Part shown: in pieces, positions 46,772-55,875 of the stretch
How positions within the stretch are numbered: position 1 is the first letter of the stretch
Layout: every line of letters begins with the position of its first letter
NCBI RefSeq assembly: GCF_016919405.1
Contig: NZ_CP070352.1
Span: forward strand, 1,364,001 to 1,428,000
Direction: 5' to 3'
Length of the DNA stretch: 64,000 nucleotides
From: Ensifer sp. PDNC004
GTDB lineage: Bacteria; Pseudomonadota; Alphaproteobacteria; Rhizobiales; Rhizobiaceae
Made by a program: the position numbers and the translations under genes
The notes under the pieces: model-generated
Told to the model about the DNA's origin: nothing
The model's input: only the letters and a program-made list of their open reading frames with translations
Database searches by the model: none

Positions 46772-47383
46772 ATGCTGACACTCTTTCACGCCCCGCGCTC
46801 GCGCTCGTCGCGCATCATCACCCTGCTTCGCGAACTCGACGCCGTGGACAAGGTCGTGATCGAGATCGTCGATATCACTCGAGGCGATGGCAGCGGCCGC
46901 AAGGATCCGAAGAACCCGCATCCGGAAGGCAAGGTACCGCTTCTCGTCCATGACGGCGTCGTGCTCTGGGAGAGCATTGCGATCATTCAGTACCTGACGG
47001 ATCTCTTTCCGGAAAAACAGATGGCGCCGGTTGCAGGCGACCCGCAGCGCGGTCGGTATCTGAGCTGGCTTGCCTGGTATGCCGGCGTCGTCGAGCCGGT
47101 GCTGATCACACACGCTGCCGGGCTCTCGCACCCCTATCTAGACGCCACGTTCCGCGGCCCGGCGGAAATCGCAGAGCGGCTCGAAAACGCCTTGAAGGAC
47201 AGTCCCTATCTGATGGGCGACCGCTATACGGCCGTCGATCTTCTGCTGCACTCGCCCTTTGCCTGGTATCCGGAGGCAACGCCCGATAGCGCCGTCGTCA
47301 AGGCCTGGTTCGAACGCTGCGGCGAGCGCCCGTCGCTGCAATGGACGACCGACTTCGACACTCGCACCACGGCGGCGGCCTGA
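46772..47383 (+). CDS. Glutathione S-transferase
   Basis: Protein of 203 residues with a thioredoxin-fold N-terminal domain (MLTLFHAPRSRSSRIITLLREL, the cis-Pro in HPEGKVPLLVHD, and the ESIAIIQYLTDLFP helix) and an all-helical C-terminal domain (DRYTAVDLLLHSPFAW). The position expected for the catalytic Ser is occupied by RSRSSR. The substrate is unknown; detoxification is generic. The start has GAGGAA. Divergent from the WYL regulator. Confidence 0.9.
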   Translation: MLTLFHAPRSRSSRIITLLRELDAVDKVVIEIVDITRGDGSGRKDPKNPHPEGKVPLLVHDGVVLWESIAIIQYLTDLFPEKQMAPVAGDPQRGRYLSWLAWYAGVVEPVLITHAAGLSHPYLDATFRGPAEIAERLENALKDSPYLMGDRYTAVDLLLHSPFAWYPEATPDSAVVKAWFERCGERPSLQWTTDFDTRTTAAA

Positions 47384-47414
47384 TCGCTGGCCAAGGCCGC
47401 TCCGGCGGGGCGAC

Positions 47415-47915
47415 CTATTTTCGCTTGAGATTGATCTCGCTTGTCACCACCCGCCTTCCTGAAGCGGGATCGACATCGATGGTTGTCAACCGCATTCCAT
47501 TGGCGCCGATCTTGCGCAAGGTGAGGTCGGCGCTGCGGTCGCCGTTGACTTCCTTGGCCCAGCGGATGGTGAGGTTGATCGCGTCGCCGCGCCGGCTGCC
47601 ATTAAGGCCGGCGCGCCCGCCGCGCGGGCCGAGATAGGAGCCGCTATAGGTTGAGCCGGAATAGCGCAGCTTCGCGTCGACCGAGCGCGAGATCACGAGC
47701 AGGCCGCGACAGACGCCCTCCATCGACAGTGCAAGGCCGCTGGCCTCGGAATTGAAGCTGCAGGTGACATTGACCGGCGACAGGTTGGTGCGGATGCGCA
47801 CCGTTCCTGTTCCCGCCCAGTTGCCGCCGAGCGTCTTCAGGAAAGCGCCTTCGTCTGCGCGCGCACCGCCGGCAGCGAGTGCGGTCATGGCGACAAGCAG
47901 CAACCATTGGGGCAT
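47415..47915 (-). CDS. Small secreted protein of unknown function
   Basis: Exported protein of 166 residues with a signal peptide cut after about ARA (residue 20). The mature part is beta-rich: FLKTLGGNWAGTGTVRIRTN, VTCSFNSEASG, LVISRSVDAKLRYSGSTYSGSYLG and a closing LTTIDVDPASGRRV. Two Cys (TCSF and GVCRG) could form a disulphide. It looks like an eight-stranded, lipocalin-like periplasmic protein, but I recognise no family. The ribosome site is GGAGGG. Confidence 0.75.
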   Translation of the reverse strand: MPQWLLLVAMTALAAGGARADEGAFLKTLGGNWAGTGTVRIRTNLSPVNVTCSFNSEASGLALSMEGVCRGLLVISRSVDAKLRYSGSTYSGSYLGPRGGRAGLNGSRRGDAINLTIRWAKEVNGDRSADLTLRKIGANGMRLTTIDVDPASGRRVVTSEINLKRK

Positions 47916-48010
47916 GGACGCAACCCTCCCTCCAGGGCGTCGATCTTACAAAAAGGGCATCTGGATAACCAGCCGAACGTGTGACGGCGGCGGATGTTCC
48001 GTTCGCGGCG

Positions 48011-48934
48011 TCATATTCCGTGCAGAACTTGCGTGGCTTTCACCGCGGCGGACGCCCGGTTCTCGACGCCGAGCTTCACGTAAATCTGCTCCAGATGCTT
48101 GGTGACCGTACGTGCACTCAGGCCGAGGATCTCGCCGATGTCGCGGTTCGCCTTGCCCTTGGCGATCCACAGCAGCACCTCCGCTTCCCTGGGGGTCAAA
48201 GCGAAGTGCTGACGCAACACCGCATCGTCTGAGCGACGATTTTCGGCCGTGAGACGGAAGAGGTGTTCATTCGGGCCGATCGAGCCGAGGAAGGATATCT
48301 GCAGCGACGACTGCTCGGGCTGGTCGAGCGTGAAGCTGCCGTCTTCGGGCGCGCTGGCGCGCAGGCGGGTTGCCATCCAGCCCGCGATGCGCCGGGTGAC
48401 GATTGCCATGCCATCGTCGCGGCCGGTTGCGGCGTTGACGAGACGCGTTGCCTGCGGCGTCGACCAGCAGACGCTTCCGTCGCTGCGCACCGCGAGCAGA
48501 TGGCGGCCGGCCGCGTCGAGTGCGACCCTTGCGCTCTGCGCCGAGCGGGCATTGGAGAGATGGACGCGGATGCGCGCCCTCAACTCATCGATGTTGATCG
48601 GCTTGGTCAGATAGTCGACGCCGCCGGCCTCGAGCGCGCGCACCACGTGTTCGGTCTCTGTCAGCCCTGTCATGAACAGCACCGGCGTCTGGCCGACGGC
48701 GGCGTTGCCCTTGAGGCGGCGGCAGGTCTCGAAGCCGTCGATGCCGGGCATGACGGCATCGAGCAGGATGACGTCGGGCGTGATGCGCTCGGCAATCGAA
48801 AGGGCAGCATTGCCGGAGGTCGCGATCAGCACGGAAAAGCCGGATTGTTCCAGCGCTTCCGTCAGGAAGCCGAGCGCCTCCGGGGAATCGTCGACGAGAA
48901 GCACGATGTCGCGGCGGTCATTGGTTTCAGCCAT
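48011..48934 (-). CDS. LuxR-type response regulator coupled to the NCS1-fused kinase
   Basis: Response regulator of 307 residues: receiver domain with Asp59 in ILLDAVMPG and Lys in LTKPINI, a middle PAS-like or unassigned segment (about 130-235), and a C-terminal LuxR HTH (LTPREAEVLLWIAKGKANRDIGEILGLS, then TVTKHLEQIYVKLGVENR). ATG at 48934 overlaps the kinase stop by eight bases, so it is the dedicated output of the kinase encoded before it. A longer in-frame N-terminus lies inside the kinase gene and is not used. Confidence 0.92.
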   Translation of the reverse strand: MAETNDRRDIVLLVDDSPEALGFLTEALEQSGFSVLIATSGNAALSIAERITPDVILLDAVMPGIDGFETCRRLKGNAAVGQTPVLFMTGLTETEHVVRALEAGGVDYLTKPINIDELRARIRVHLSNARSAQSARVALDAAGRHLLAVRSDGSVCWSTPQATRLVNAATGRDDGMAIVTRRIAGWMATRLRASAPEDGSFTLDQPEQSSLQISFLGSIGPNEHLFRLTAENRRSDDAVLRQHFALTPREAEVLLWIAKGKANRDIGEILGLSARTVTKHLEQIYVKLGVENRASAAVKATQVLHGI

Positions 48935-51900
48935 GGGCGTTGTCTCCGTTGGCCGCGTTGTTCTTGAGGAAAGCGTCGTAGCCCGAGAGGTCGAAGGCCT
49001 GCACATAGGCGCGGGCGGCCTCGGCGAAGGGCTGGTGTTCGGGCTGCAGGGCAATCTCCGTCAGCTTGGCCTCGATGCCCCTGACATAGCCGATCTCTCC
49101 AAGGCGGATCAGCTCTTCGACGTGGAAGGCGTCGGGGCGCATCAGCGGTTTTGTGGCCGGTGCCGGGCCGGCTTGCTTCTCCTCTCCCTCGTGAACCCAG
49201 GTGAGGCCAAGGTGCACGGCGAGCTTGTCGGCGAGTTGGCCGACGGGGAAGGGCTTGGCGAGCGTGTCGCTGTGGCCGCGGAACGCTCCGGTCGCCGAAC
49301 CGTCGCCGATATTGGCCGACAACATGATGATCGGCGCGACCTGTCCGCCCTGGCGCAGCCGGTCGACAAGCTCCCAGCCGCTCATGCCCGGCATCGAAAT
49401 ATCGATGAGGAAGAGGTCCGCGCCGAGGTCTTGAAGCAGCGCCAGGCAATCGGCTCCGGACGCGGCGGTCAGCACTGTGAAGTCCATCGGCACGAGGATC
49501 TCACGCATGAGGTCACGATGGTCGGCATTGTCGTCGACGACGATGATGGTGCGGCGCGGGCCGAGATAGGAGGTGATGCGGCGCGGGGCTGCGGGAGGTA
49601 GCGCACGATCGACCGCCGACAGCATCAGCCTTACCCGGAAGCTGGTGCCTTGCCCCAGCGCACTGGTGACGGAAATTTCGCCGCCAAGCGTCTGCGTCAA
49701 AAGCCGCGTGATCGTGAGGCCGAGACCGAGGCCCGGCATGCTGCCTTGATGTTCGGCCTCGCCGCGCTGGAAGGGATCGAAGATGCGCGGCAGGTCCTTG
49801 TCGCCGATGCCGCGGCCGCTGTCGGCAATCGTGAAGGTCGCGACCTGACTGCGATAGGCGACATCCAGACGGATGCCGCCGCGCTCGGTGAATTTCATAG
49901 CGTTGGAAAGGAGGTTGACGAGGATCTGGCGCAGGCGTTTCTCGTCGGTCTTTACATAGCGCGGCAGGCTGGCGGCGCGCTCGTGCTCGAAGCTGATGCC
50001 CTTCGCCAACGCCTGCGGCCGGAACATCTCGACGATCTGGTCGAGGAAATCGTGAATGTTGATCTCGTTCGAATAGACCTGCAGCTTGCCGGCCTCGATC
50101 TTCGAAATGTCCAGCAGTCCGTCGATCAGGCCGGAAAGATGATCGGCACTGCGCTTGATCACCTTGATCGCGCCCTGGCGCGCCGGCGGGATCGTCTCGT
50201 CGCGCTCCAGCACCTGGGCGTAGCCGAGCACGGCGTTGAGCGGCGTTCGAAGCTCATGGCTGAGGCCGACGACGTAGCGGCTCTTGGCGCGGTTGGCGGC
50301 CTCAGCCGTTTCCTTTGCCTGCTGCAGGGCAGCGTCGGTCTTCTTGTGGGCGGCGATTTCCTTCAGGAGCAACGTATTCTGCCGGGAGGATTCTTCTTCG
50401 GCGACCACGCGGCTGTCATGGGCAAGCACGTAGAACCACGAGACGATACCGGCGAGCACCGCAAAGACGAAGAAAACCACGGTTACGGTGCGCTCGACGA
50501 CCGCCGCGACCTCCGGGGATGTGCCGGCGGTCTGATGCGCGATCATTGCGAGGATGAGGCCGATACCGGCGATCGACAGCACTGCAGAGATGGCGTAGCG
50601 GCCGAGCCGCGTCGCCAGCTTTTCCGTGACGGAGCGCGGAAGCAGCGTGTTGGCAACGGTCGCGACCTGAGCGTTGAAGCGCGCCTTCGGCTTGCACATG
50701 TCGTGGCAGCGGCTATCGAGCGAGCAGCAGAGCGAACAGATCGGCGCCACATAGGCCGGGCACCAGGCCATGTCCTCCGGCTCGAACGGGTGCTCGCAGA
50801 TCGAGCAGGTGATGTCCGTCCGGTTGGCCCAGCTTCGGCGCGGTTTGCGGGCAAGGTAGAACTTGCCGTCGGTCGCCCGGGCGATCGCAGGCGAGGCGAC
50901 GAAGGAGGCGACCAGCGCGATGTAGGGCGCAAGCGACGCAGCGACGTCGCCGAAGGCGCCGAAATGCGCTGTCAGTGCCACCGTCGCCGAGATCGCCATG
51001 GCGCCGAGGCCGACAGGGTTGATGTCATAGAGATGGGCGCGCTTGAACTCGATGCCCGGCGGCGACAGGCCAAGCGGCTTGTTGACGAAGAGGTCGGCCG
51101 AAATGGTGCAGAGCCAGGCCATGGCGATGATCGAGAAGACGCCGAGCGTTTCTTCGAGCAGCCGGTAGATGCCGAGTTCCATCAACAGAAGCGCGATCGC
51201 GACGTTGAACACCAGCCAGACGACGCGGCCCGGGTGGCTGTGGGTCAGCCGCGAGAAGAAGTTCGACCAGGCGAGCGACCCGGCATAGGCGTTCATGACG
51301 TTGATCTTCAACTGCGACACGACGACGAAGGCGACCATCAGCAGCAGTGCTGCCGTATCGGAGGGGATCATGTAGCCGAAGGCGGTGTAGTACATCTGCG
51401 CTGGATCGGCGGCCCGGGTCGAAGGCACGCCGGCCGAAAGCGCCAGCACCACCAGGAAGGAGCCTGCCAGCAATTTCGGCGCGCCGACGATCACCCAGCC
51501 AGAGCCGGCGAGGAAGACGGCGATGCGATGATGCAGCTTGCGCTGACCATCGGGCGGCAGGAAGCGCAGGAAGTCGACCTGCTCGCCGATCTGCGCCATG
51601 AGCGCGAAGATGACGGCCGATGCCGCGCCGAACTCGACGAGATCGAACGGCGCGAAGGTGCCGGGCGGCCCTGAAGCGTGATGCATGCCCGCATAGGCAA
51701 GCCAGGCGCCGACCTTCCCCCAATCGGCGAAGGCGATGAAGACGAAGGGCAGGACGTTGAGCACGATCCAGAAGGGCTGCGTGATCAGCTGGAACTTGCT
51801 GATCAGCCGCACGCCGTGGGTGACGAGTGGGATGACGACGACGGCGCTCAGGATGTAGCCGATCCACAAGGGAATCCCGAGCGCCAGTTCGAGCGCGCCG

Positions 51901-52313
51901 GACATGATCGAGGCCTCGATCGCAAAGAGGATGAAGGTGAAGCTGGCATAAATCAGCGAGGTCACCGTCGAGCCGATATAGCCGAAGCTGGCACCACGAG
52001 TGAGCAGATCGATGTCGACGCCGTGGCGGATGGCGTAGCGGCTGATCGGCAGCCCGACGGCCAGGATCATCAGGCTGGCGACGACGATTGCGACGATCGC
52101 ATTTGTGGTGCCATAGGACATGGTAATGGCGCCGCCGATCGCTTCTAGCGCCAGAAACGAGATCGCGCCGATGGCGGTCTGCGAAATGCGCTCGGAGGAA
52201 AACCGCCGGGCGCTCTTGGCGGTGAAGCGCAGCGCATAGTCTTCAAGCGTCTGGTTGGCGACCCAACGATTGTATTCCCGCCTTATGGGAATGATGCGCT
52301 GGCGTGCCGCCAT
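48927..52313 (-). CDS. NCS1 permease-fused hybrid sensor histidine kinase
   Basis: Sensor of 1128 residues with a rare plan. Residues 1 to about 490 form an NCS1-type nucleobase/allantoin-permease-like domain of about 12 membrane helices (for example ISFLALEAIGGAITMSYGT, TRGASFGYIGS and the KINVMNAYAGSLAWSNFF loop). A cysteine cluster follows (Cys503, 506, 518, 526, 529, 530, 536, 540), then two more membrane helices (574-592, 610-630), a coiled coil, HisKA with His686 (VGLSHELRTPLN), HATPase (Asn804, DSGRGIG, GLGLGLTITR), a receiver with Asp971 (LIDISMPGMSG) and a C-terminal segment that may be Hpt-like. The permease part probably senses its substrate. ATG at 52313 has AGGA. Coupled to the LuxR regulator. 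Confidence 0.9.
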   Translation of the reverse strand: MAARQRIIPIRREYNRWVANQTLEDYALRFTAKSARRFSSERISQTAIGAISFLALEAIGGAITMSYGTTNAIVAIVVASLMILAVGLPISRYAIRHGVDIDLLTRGASFGYIGSTVTSLIYASFTFILFAIEASIMSGALELALGIPLWIGYILSAVVVIPLVTHGVRLISKFQLITQPFWIVLNVLPFVFIAFADWGKVGAWLAYAGMHHASGPPGTFAPFDLVEFGAASAVIFALMAQIGEQVDFLRFLPPDGQRKLHHRIAVFLAGSGWVIVGAPKLLAGSFLVVLALSAGVPSTRAADPAQMYYTAFGYMIPSDTAALLLMVAFVVVSQLKINVMNAYAGSLAWSNFFSRLTHSHPGRVVWLVFNVAIALLLMELGIYRLLEETLGVFSIIAMAWLCTISADLFVNKPLGLSPPGIEFKRAHLYDINPVGLGAMAISATVALTAHFGAFGDVAASLAPYIALVASFVASPAIARATDGKFYLARKPRRSWANRTDITCSICEHPFEPEDMAWCPAYVAPICSLCCSLDSRCHDMCKPKARFNAQVATVANTLLPRSVTEKLATRLGRYAISAVLSIAGIGLILAMIAHQTAGTSPEVAAVVERTVTVVFFVFAVLAGIVSWFYVLAHDSRVVAEEESSRQNTLLLKEIAAHKKTDAALQQAKETAEAANRAKSRYVVGLSHELRTPLNAVLGYAQVLERDETIPPARQGAIKVIKRSADHLSGLIDGLLDISKIEAGKLQVYSNEINIHDFLDQIVEMFRPQALAKGISFEHERAASLPRYVKTDEKRLRQILVNLLSNAMKFTERGGIRLDVAYRSQVATFTIADSGRGIGDKDLPRIFDPFQRGEAEHQGSMPGLGLGLTITRLLTQTLGGEISVTSALGQGTSFRVRLMLSAVDRALPPAAPRRITSYLGPRRTIIVVDDNADHRDLMREILVPMDFTVLTAASGADCLALLQDLGADLFLIDISMPGMSGWELVDRLRQGGQVAPIIMLSANIGDGSATGAFRGHSDTLAKPFPVGQLADKLAVHLGLTWVHEGEEKQAGPAPATKPLMRPDAFHVEELIRLGEIGYVRGIEAKLTEIALQPEHQPFAEAARAYVQAFDLSGYDAFLKNNAANGDNAHG

Positions 52314-52510
52314 GGGGGTCCTAACGTGCCGTCGAGGGAACTTATGCCTCTTTTCTTAGCACGGAAGATTTCTGCTTAAAATTGCTGCAAACGAAAAATT
52401 TGCGGGAAGGGCAGACTGGGGCGGCCCGTTCCCAATGCCCATAGGTCAACGGACGGCAGGCGGTAGCTGATGCCGTGGAAACCAATTCAAACGAGAGCAG
52501 GAAGCGTGCG

Positions 52511-53914
52511 TCAGCCAGCGTGGCAATAGATTGGGTTGCTGATCGCCCGGCGGATCGTCTGGCGGGCGATATCCTCCTCGGAAAGCTGCCAGGGCAGGCT
52601 TTTACCGGCGAATGCGTCGCGGAACTCGGCAACGATCGTCTCGCGGCTTGCGACGGCGACGATTTCGGTCCGGAAGAAGCGATCGGGCGAACCGGCATAG
52701 TGGCCGGTCCAATCGTCGGCTTCGATCACCTGTTCGCTGACAATGCCCGAGGCGTCGAGCCACAGCAGCCTGTCGCCGACGGCGCCGCGAACCAAAGCCT
52801 CTGCAGCCACCGGGCCAGCTACCGTCGATCCCATCGGCTGGCCGTTGGCAACGAGTTCCAGATGCGGCCCGGTTGGGCTTTCCGTGACATAGCCATGGCC
52901 TAATTTCATGGCCCCGAGCACGGCGTCTTCGGAAAGTTCGTTGAGATAGAGAACCGTCGTCGGCCGAGCAAGAACCAGCGGTCCCTCGGGCATCAGCCGC
53001 GCCGGCTGATGGAAATCGCTGCCGCCGATCGCCGAGATCTTCAGGCCGGAGGCGAGGCGCTGCTGGTAGCGTTCGAGTGACACCCAGTTCCACGCCAGCC
53101 AATGGGACTGCCAGACCTCCATGCAGTCGATTTCGGGCAGGTCGTAGTCCCAGGGGATGGTCGGCTTGTCGTGATTGACCGAGATCAGGCCGTCGCTTTC
53201 GTGCACCAGGCGCGCGAGTGTGTGGGCGTGCTCGGGTTTCGTCATGCGGAAATCGATCCAGTCGTCGACGCCGAAGACATTGGCGTGGCCGACCGCGGTA
53301 GTAATTTCCATGGCACGGACGAAGACGAGGTCGGCGGAGGAATGCGGGTGAAAATAGCGCCGCTGGGTGATGGTGTTGTGGTCGGCAACCGCAAGAAAAT
53401 CGAGCCCCGCCTGTTTGGCGGCGGCGTGCAACAATTCGGGCGAGCCGGCCGCATCCGAGTGGAAGGTGTGGCAGTGCAGGTCGCCGCGATACCAGCCGGC
53501 CTGTCTGCGCACGGGGACGGTTCTTTCCGGTTGCGGAGCAATCGGACGTGGGCTCTTGTCGAAGTCGACCATCACGCGGACGTCGGCGCCGTCATCGGGG
53601 ATTTTGTAGAGACCGAGCATCACCTTCCACCGGCCGGGCGGTATCTGGCCGTGAATGTAGCCGGGTGTTGCGTCATCGGTGGCGATGAAGAAGCGGTCGC
53701 GCGCCCCGCCGCTCCAGCCGCGAAAGCCTTGGCTGGTCGGGTAGTCGGTCGCCCGCGGATCGAGCGCGCCGAGATCGATGATGCAATCTTCCGCCTTCGG
53801 ATAGCTTAGCGTGGCGTCGATGCGCGTCACCCCATCGGGCACCTCGAAGGGTATGTAGAAATAGGGATCGGCCGCCTGATGCTGCCGGGTGATCCGCACG
53901 GAAAATTCCTGCAT
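52511..53914 (-). CDS. CehA/McbA-type PHP metallohydrolase
   Basis: Predicted metal-dependent hydrolase of 467 residues with an N-terminal beta-rich domain (about 1-140) and a PHP catalytic domain. Metal ligands are visible: RGDLHCHTFHSD, VADHNTITQ, ISVNHDKP and GGSDFH. The CehA/McbA group includes phosphoesterases and carbaryl hydrolases; the substrate here is unknown. ATG at 53914 lies seven bases from the ABC ATPase stop. It is the last gene of the ABC operon, suggesting it acts on the imported compound or a phosphorylated derivative. Confidence 0.85.
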   Translation of the reverse strand: MQEFSVRITRQHQAADPYFYIPFEVPDGVTRIDATLSYPKAEDCIIDLGALDPRATDYPTSQGFRGWSGGARDRFFIATDDATPGYIHGQIPPGRWKVMLGLYKIPDDGADVRVMVDFDKSPRPIAPQPERTVPVRRQAGWYRGDLHCHTFHSDAAGSPELLHAAAKQAGLDFLAVADHNTITQRRYFHPHSSADLVFVRAMEITTAVGHANVFGVDDWIDFRMTKPEHAHTLARLVHESDGLISVNHDKPTIPWDYDLPEIDCMEVWQSHWLAWNWVSLERYQQRLASGLKISAIGGSDFHQPARLMPEGPLVLARPTTVLYLNELSEDAVLGAMKLGHGYVTESPTGPHLELVANGQPMGSTVAGPVAAEALVRGAVGDRLLWLDASGIVSEQVIEADDWTGHYAGSPDRFFRTEIVAVASRETIVAEFRDAFAGKSLPWQLSEEDIARQTIRRAISNPIYCHAG

Positions 53915-53921
53915 GGCGGCC

Positions 53922-55025
53922 TCAGCACTCGTCGGCGGCGGGAATACGCGCGCCGCTGTCGTCGAAGAGGGTGATGTGCCTGGCGTCGAAGGCGAGATGG
54001 ACTGATGTTCCGACCTTGATCTCGTCGTCTGTAAAGATGCGCGCGGTGACGCGACCGTTGTCGCCGCGTTCCAACGTGACGAGGCTCTCGGGTCCCATGT
54101 TCTCGTTGGCGAAGAGTGCGCCGGAGACCACGTTCGGGTCACCCGCGGCAGCAATGCGCAGATGTTCGGGGCGGACGCCGAGCGTCATCTTGCCTGATTT
54201 TGCCGCCTTGGCGATGGCCTCGGTGAGGGGGATCGGCGCAAGCTGAAGGCCGTCGGCGCGGAGGTGGAGGGCGCCCTCGCCGATCGATGCTTCGACCGGT
54301 ACCAGGTTCATCGGCGGATTGCCGACGAAGTTGGCGACGAAGGTGGTTGCCGGTCGGCGGTAGATCTCGATTGGCGGGGCGAACTGAACGATCCGGCCCT
54401 TGTCCATGACGGCGATACGGGTCGCAAGCGCCATGGCCTCGGCCTGATCGTGGGTGACGTAGACGGCGGTCATGCCCATGTCGCGCTGCAGGTGGTTGAG
54501 GAAGCCGCGCGCTTCGAGCCGGAGCTTGGCGTCGAGGTTCGAAAGCGGTTCGTCGAAAAGATAGACCTCGCTCGGATAGACGAGCGCACGCGCCAACGAC
54601 GTTCGCTGTTGCTGGCCGCCGGAGATCTGGCTTGGCAGGCGCTTCATCAAGTCGCCGATCTTCAGGACATCGGCGACTTCCTTGGCCCGGGCGTGGCGCT
54701 TGGTTTCCTGCTCGCCGCGCACTTTCAAGGGGTAAGCGATGTTGTCGGCGATGTTCATGTGCGGGTAGAGCGCATAGTCCTGGAAGACCATGGATATGCC
54801 GCGGTCCTTCGGATGCAGGTAGGTCACGTCCCGTCCCCCGATCATCACTCGGCCGGAGGTCGGAGTTTCAAGTCCCGCGATCATGCGCAGGCTGGTGGTC
54901 TTGCCGCAGCCCGACGGGCCGAGCAGGCAGATGAATTCGCCATCGGCGATCTGGAAGCTGATGTCGGGCACGGCGACGAAGGCGCCGAAGGTCTTGGAGA
55001 TGTTCTGGAATTCGACAGAGGCCAT
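53922..55025 (-). CDS. CUT1 ABC transporter ATPase (UgpC/MalK-like)
   Basis: ATPase of 367 residues: Walker A GPSGCGKTT, Q-loop FQDYALYPHM, signature SGGQQQR, Walker B VYLFDEPLSNLD, H-loop VTHDQ, then a C-terminal OB-fold regulatory domain (about 235-360: GVRPEHLRI). UgpC/MalK types energise sugar, glycerol phosphate or polyol importers. ATG at 55025 is preferred over 55055, which has no better signal. Located after two permease genes and before the PHP gene. Confidence 0.94.
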   Translation of the reverse strand: MASVEFQNISKTFGAFVAVPDISFQIADGEFICLLGPSGCGKTTSLRMIAGLETPTSGRVMIGGRDVTYLHPKDRGISMVFQDYALYPHMNIADNIAYPLKVRGEQETKRHARAKEVADVLKIGDLMKRLPSQISGGQQQRTSLARALVYPSEVYLFDEPLSNLDAKLRLEARGFLNHLQRDMGMTAVYVTHDQAEAMALATRIAVMDKGRIVQFAPPIEIYRRPATTFVANFVGNPPMNLVPVEASIGEGALHLRADGLQLAPIPLTEAIAKAAKSGKMTLGVRPEHLRIAAAGDPNVVSGALFANENMGPESLVTLERGDNGRVTARIFTDDEIKVGTSVHLAFDARHITLFDDSGARIPAADEC

Positions 55026-55038
55026 GACAGATTTCCGA

Positions 55039-55875
55039 TTACGACTTGATGCCACCGAAGAACCGGAAACCGAATTTCCAATTCACGAAGAGATAGAGGG
55101 CGATGACGGGCAGGGAGTAGATCAGCGAATAGGCGGCAAGCAGCGTGACGATCGGCGTGCCGGCCTCCGAATAGAAGGAATAGATGGCGACGGAGGCCGG
55201 CATCAGCTTGTCGCTGCGCAGCAGGATGAAGGGGATGAGGAAACTGCCCCAGATGTTGACGAAGGCCCAGACGACCACCACGACGATGCCCGGCCGGATG
55301 ACCGGCAAAGCCACGTCGAAGAACGCCTGCAGCGGCGAGGCGCCGGCGACCATGGCGCTCTCTTCATAGGAGCGCGGGATGGCGTCGATGAAATCGCGCA
55401 GAATGAACATCGCGGTCGGCAGTAGTCCGCCGGCAAAGACGAGGATGACGGCGAGATGGGTATCGATCAGGCCTGCCGCCGAGATGATCAGGAAGATCGG
55501 CACCATCGCCGCCGAGCCTGAAACGACCGACGAGAAGAGCAGCAGGATATAGGTGACGGCACCCTTGCCGGGGATCGGCGAGCGCGAGAGGGCATAGGCG
55601 GCAAGCGTCGCCGCCGCGCCGACCAGTACCACGCCGCCCGCCGCCTGGATCAGGCTGTTCAGCAGGGCCTGCATCGCAAACGTGTTCTGGAAGACGGTAG
55701 TGAAGTTCGAGAGCGTGAAGGGCGAGGGGATCGCGAGCCCGAGTTCGGCACGGGCATTGAACGGGGCGAAGATGAACCAGACGAGCGGCAGCGCGAAGAC
55801 AGTGCCGAGGAAAGTGGCGGCGGCCGCAAAGATCGTGCGCCGCACGAAGATGTTCTGAGTTTTCTTCCGCATCAT
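55039..55875 (-). CDS. CUT1 ABC transporter permease (MalG-type)
   Basis: Inner-membrane permease of 278 residues with six hydrophobic segments and the EAA-loop motif ESAMVAGASPLQAFFDVALPVIRPG that contacts the ATPase. ATG at 55875 overlaps the stop of the preceding permease (ATGA), so the two are coupled; ATG 55872 is the alternative start. Confidence 0.92.
   Translation of the reverse strand: MMRKKTQNIFVRRTIFAAAATFLGTVFALPLVWFIFAPFNARAELGLAIPSPFTLSNFTTVFQNTFAMQALLNSLIQAAGGVVLVGAAATLAAYALSRSPIPGKGAVTYILLLFSSVVSGSAAMVPIFLIISAAGLIDTHLAVILVFAGGLLPTAMFILRDFIDAIPRSYEESAMVAGASPLQAFFDVALPVIRPGIVVVVVWAFVNIWGSFLIPFILLRSDKLMPASVAIYSFYSEAGTPIVTLLAAYSLIYSLPVIALYLFVNWKFGFRFFGGIKS

Noticed and set aside
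49650..51674. 674-codon plus-strand open frame inside the permease-kinase gene
   Set aside because: Arg/Asp/Gly/His-rich shadow; the minus-strand frame has clear permease and kinase motifs.
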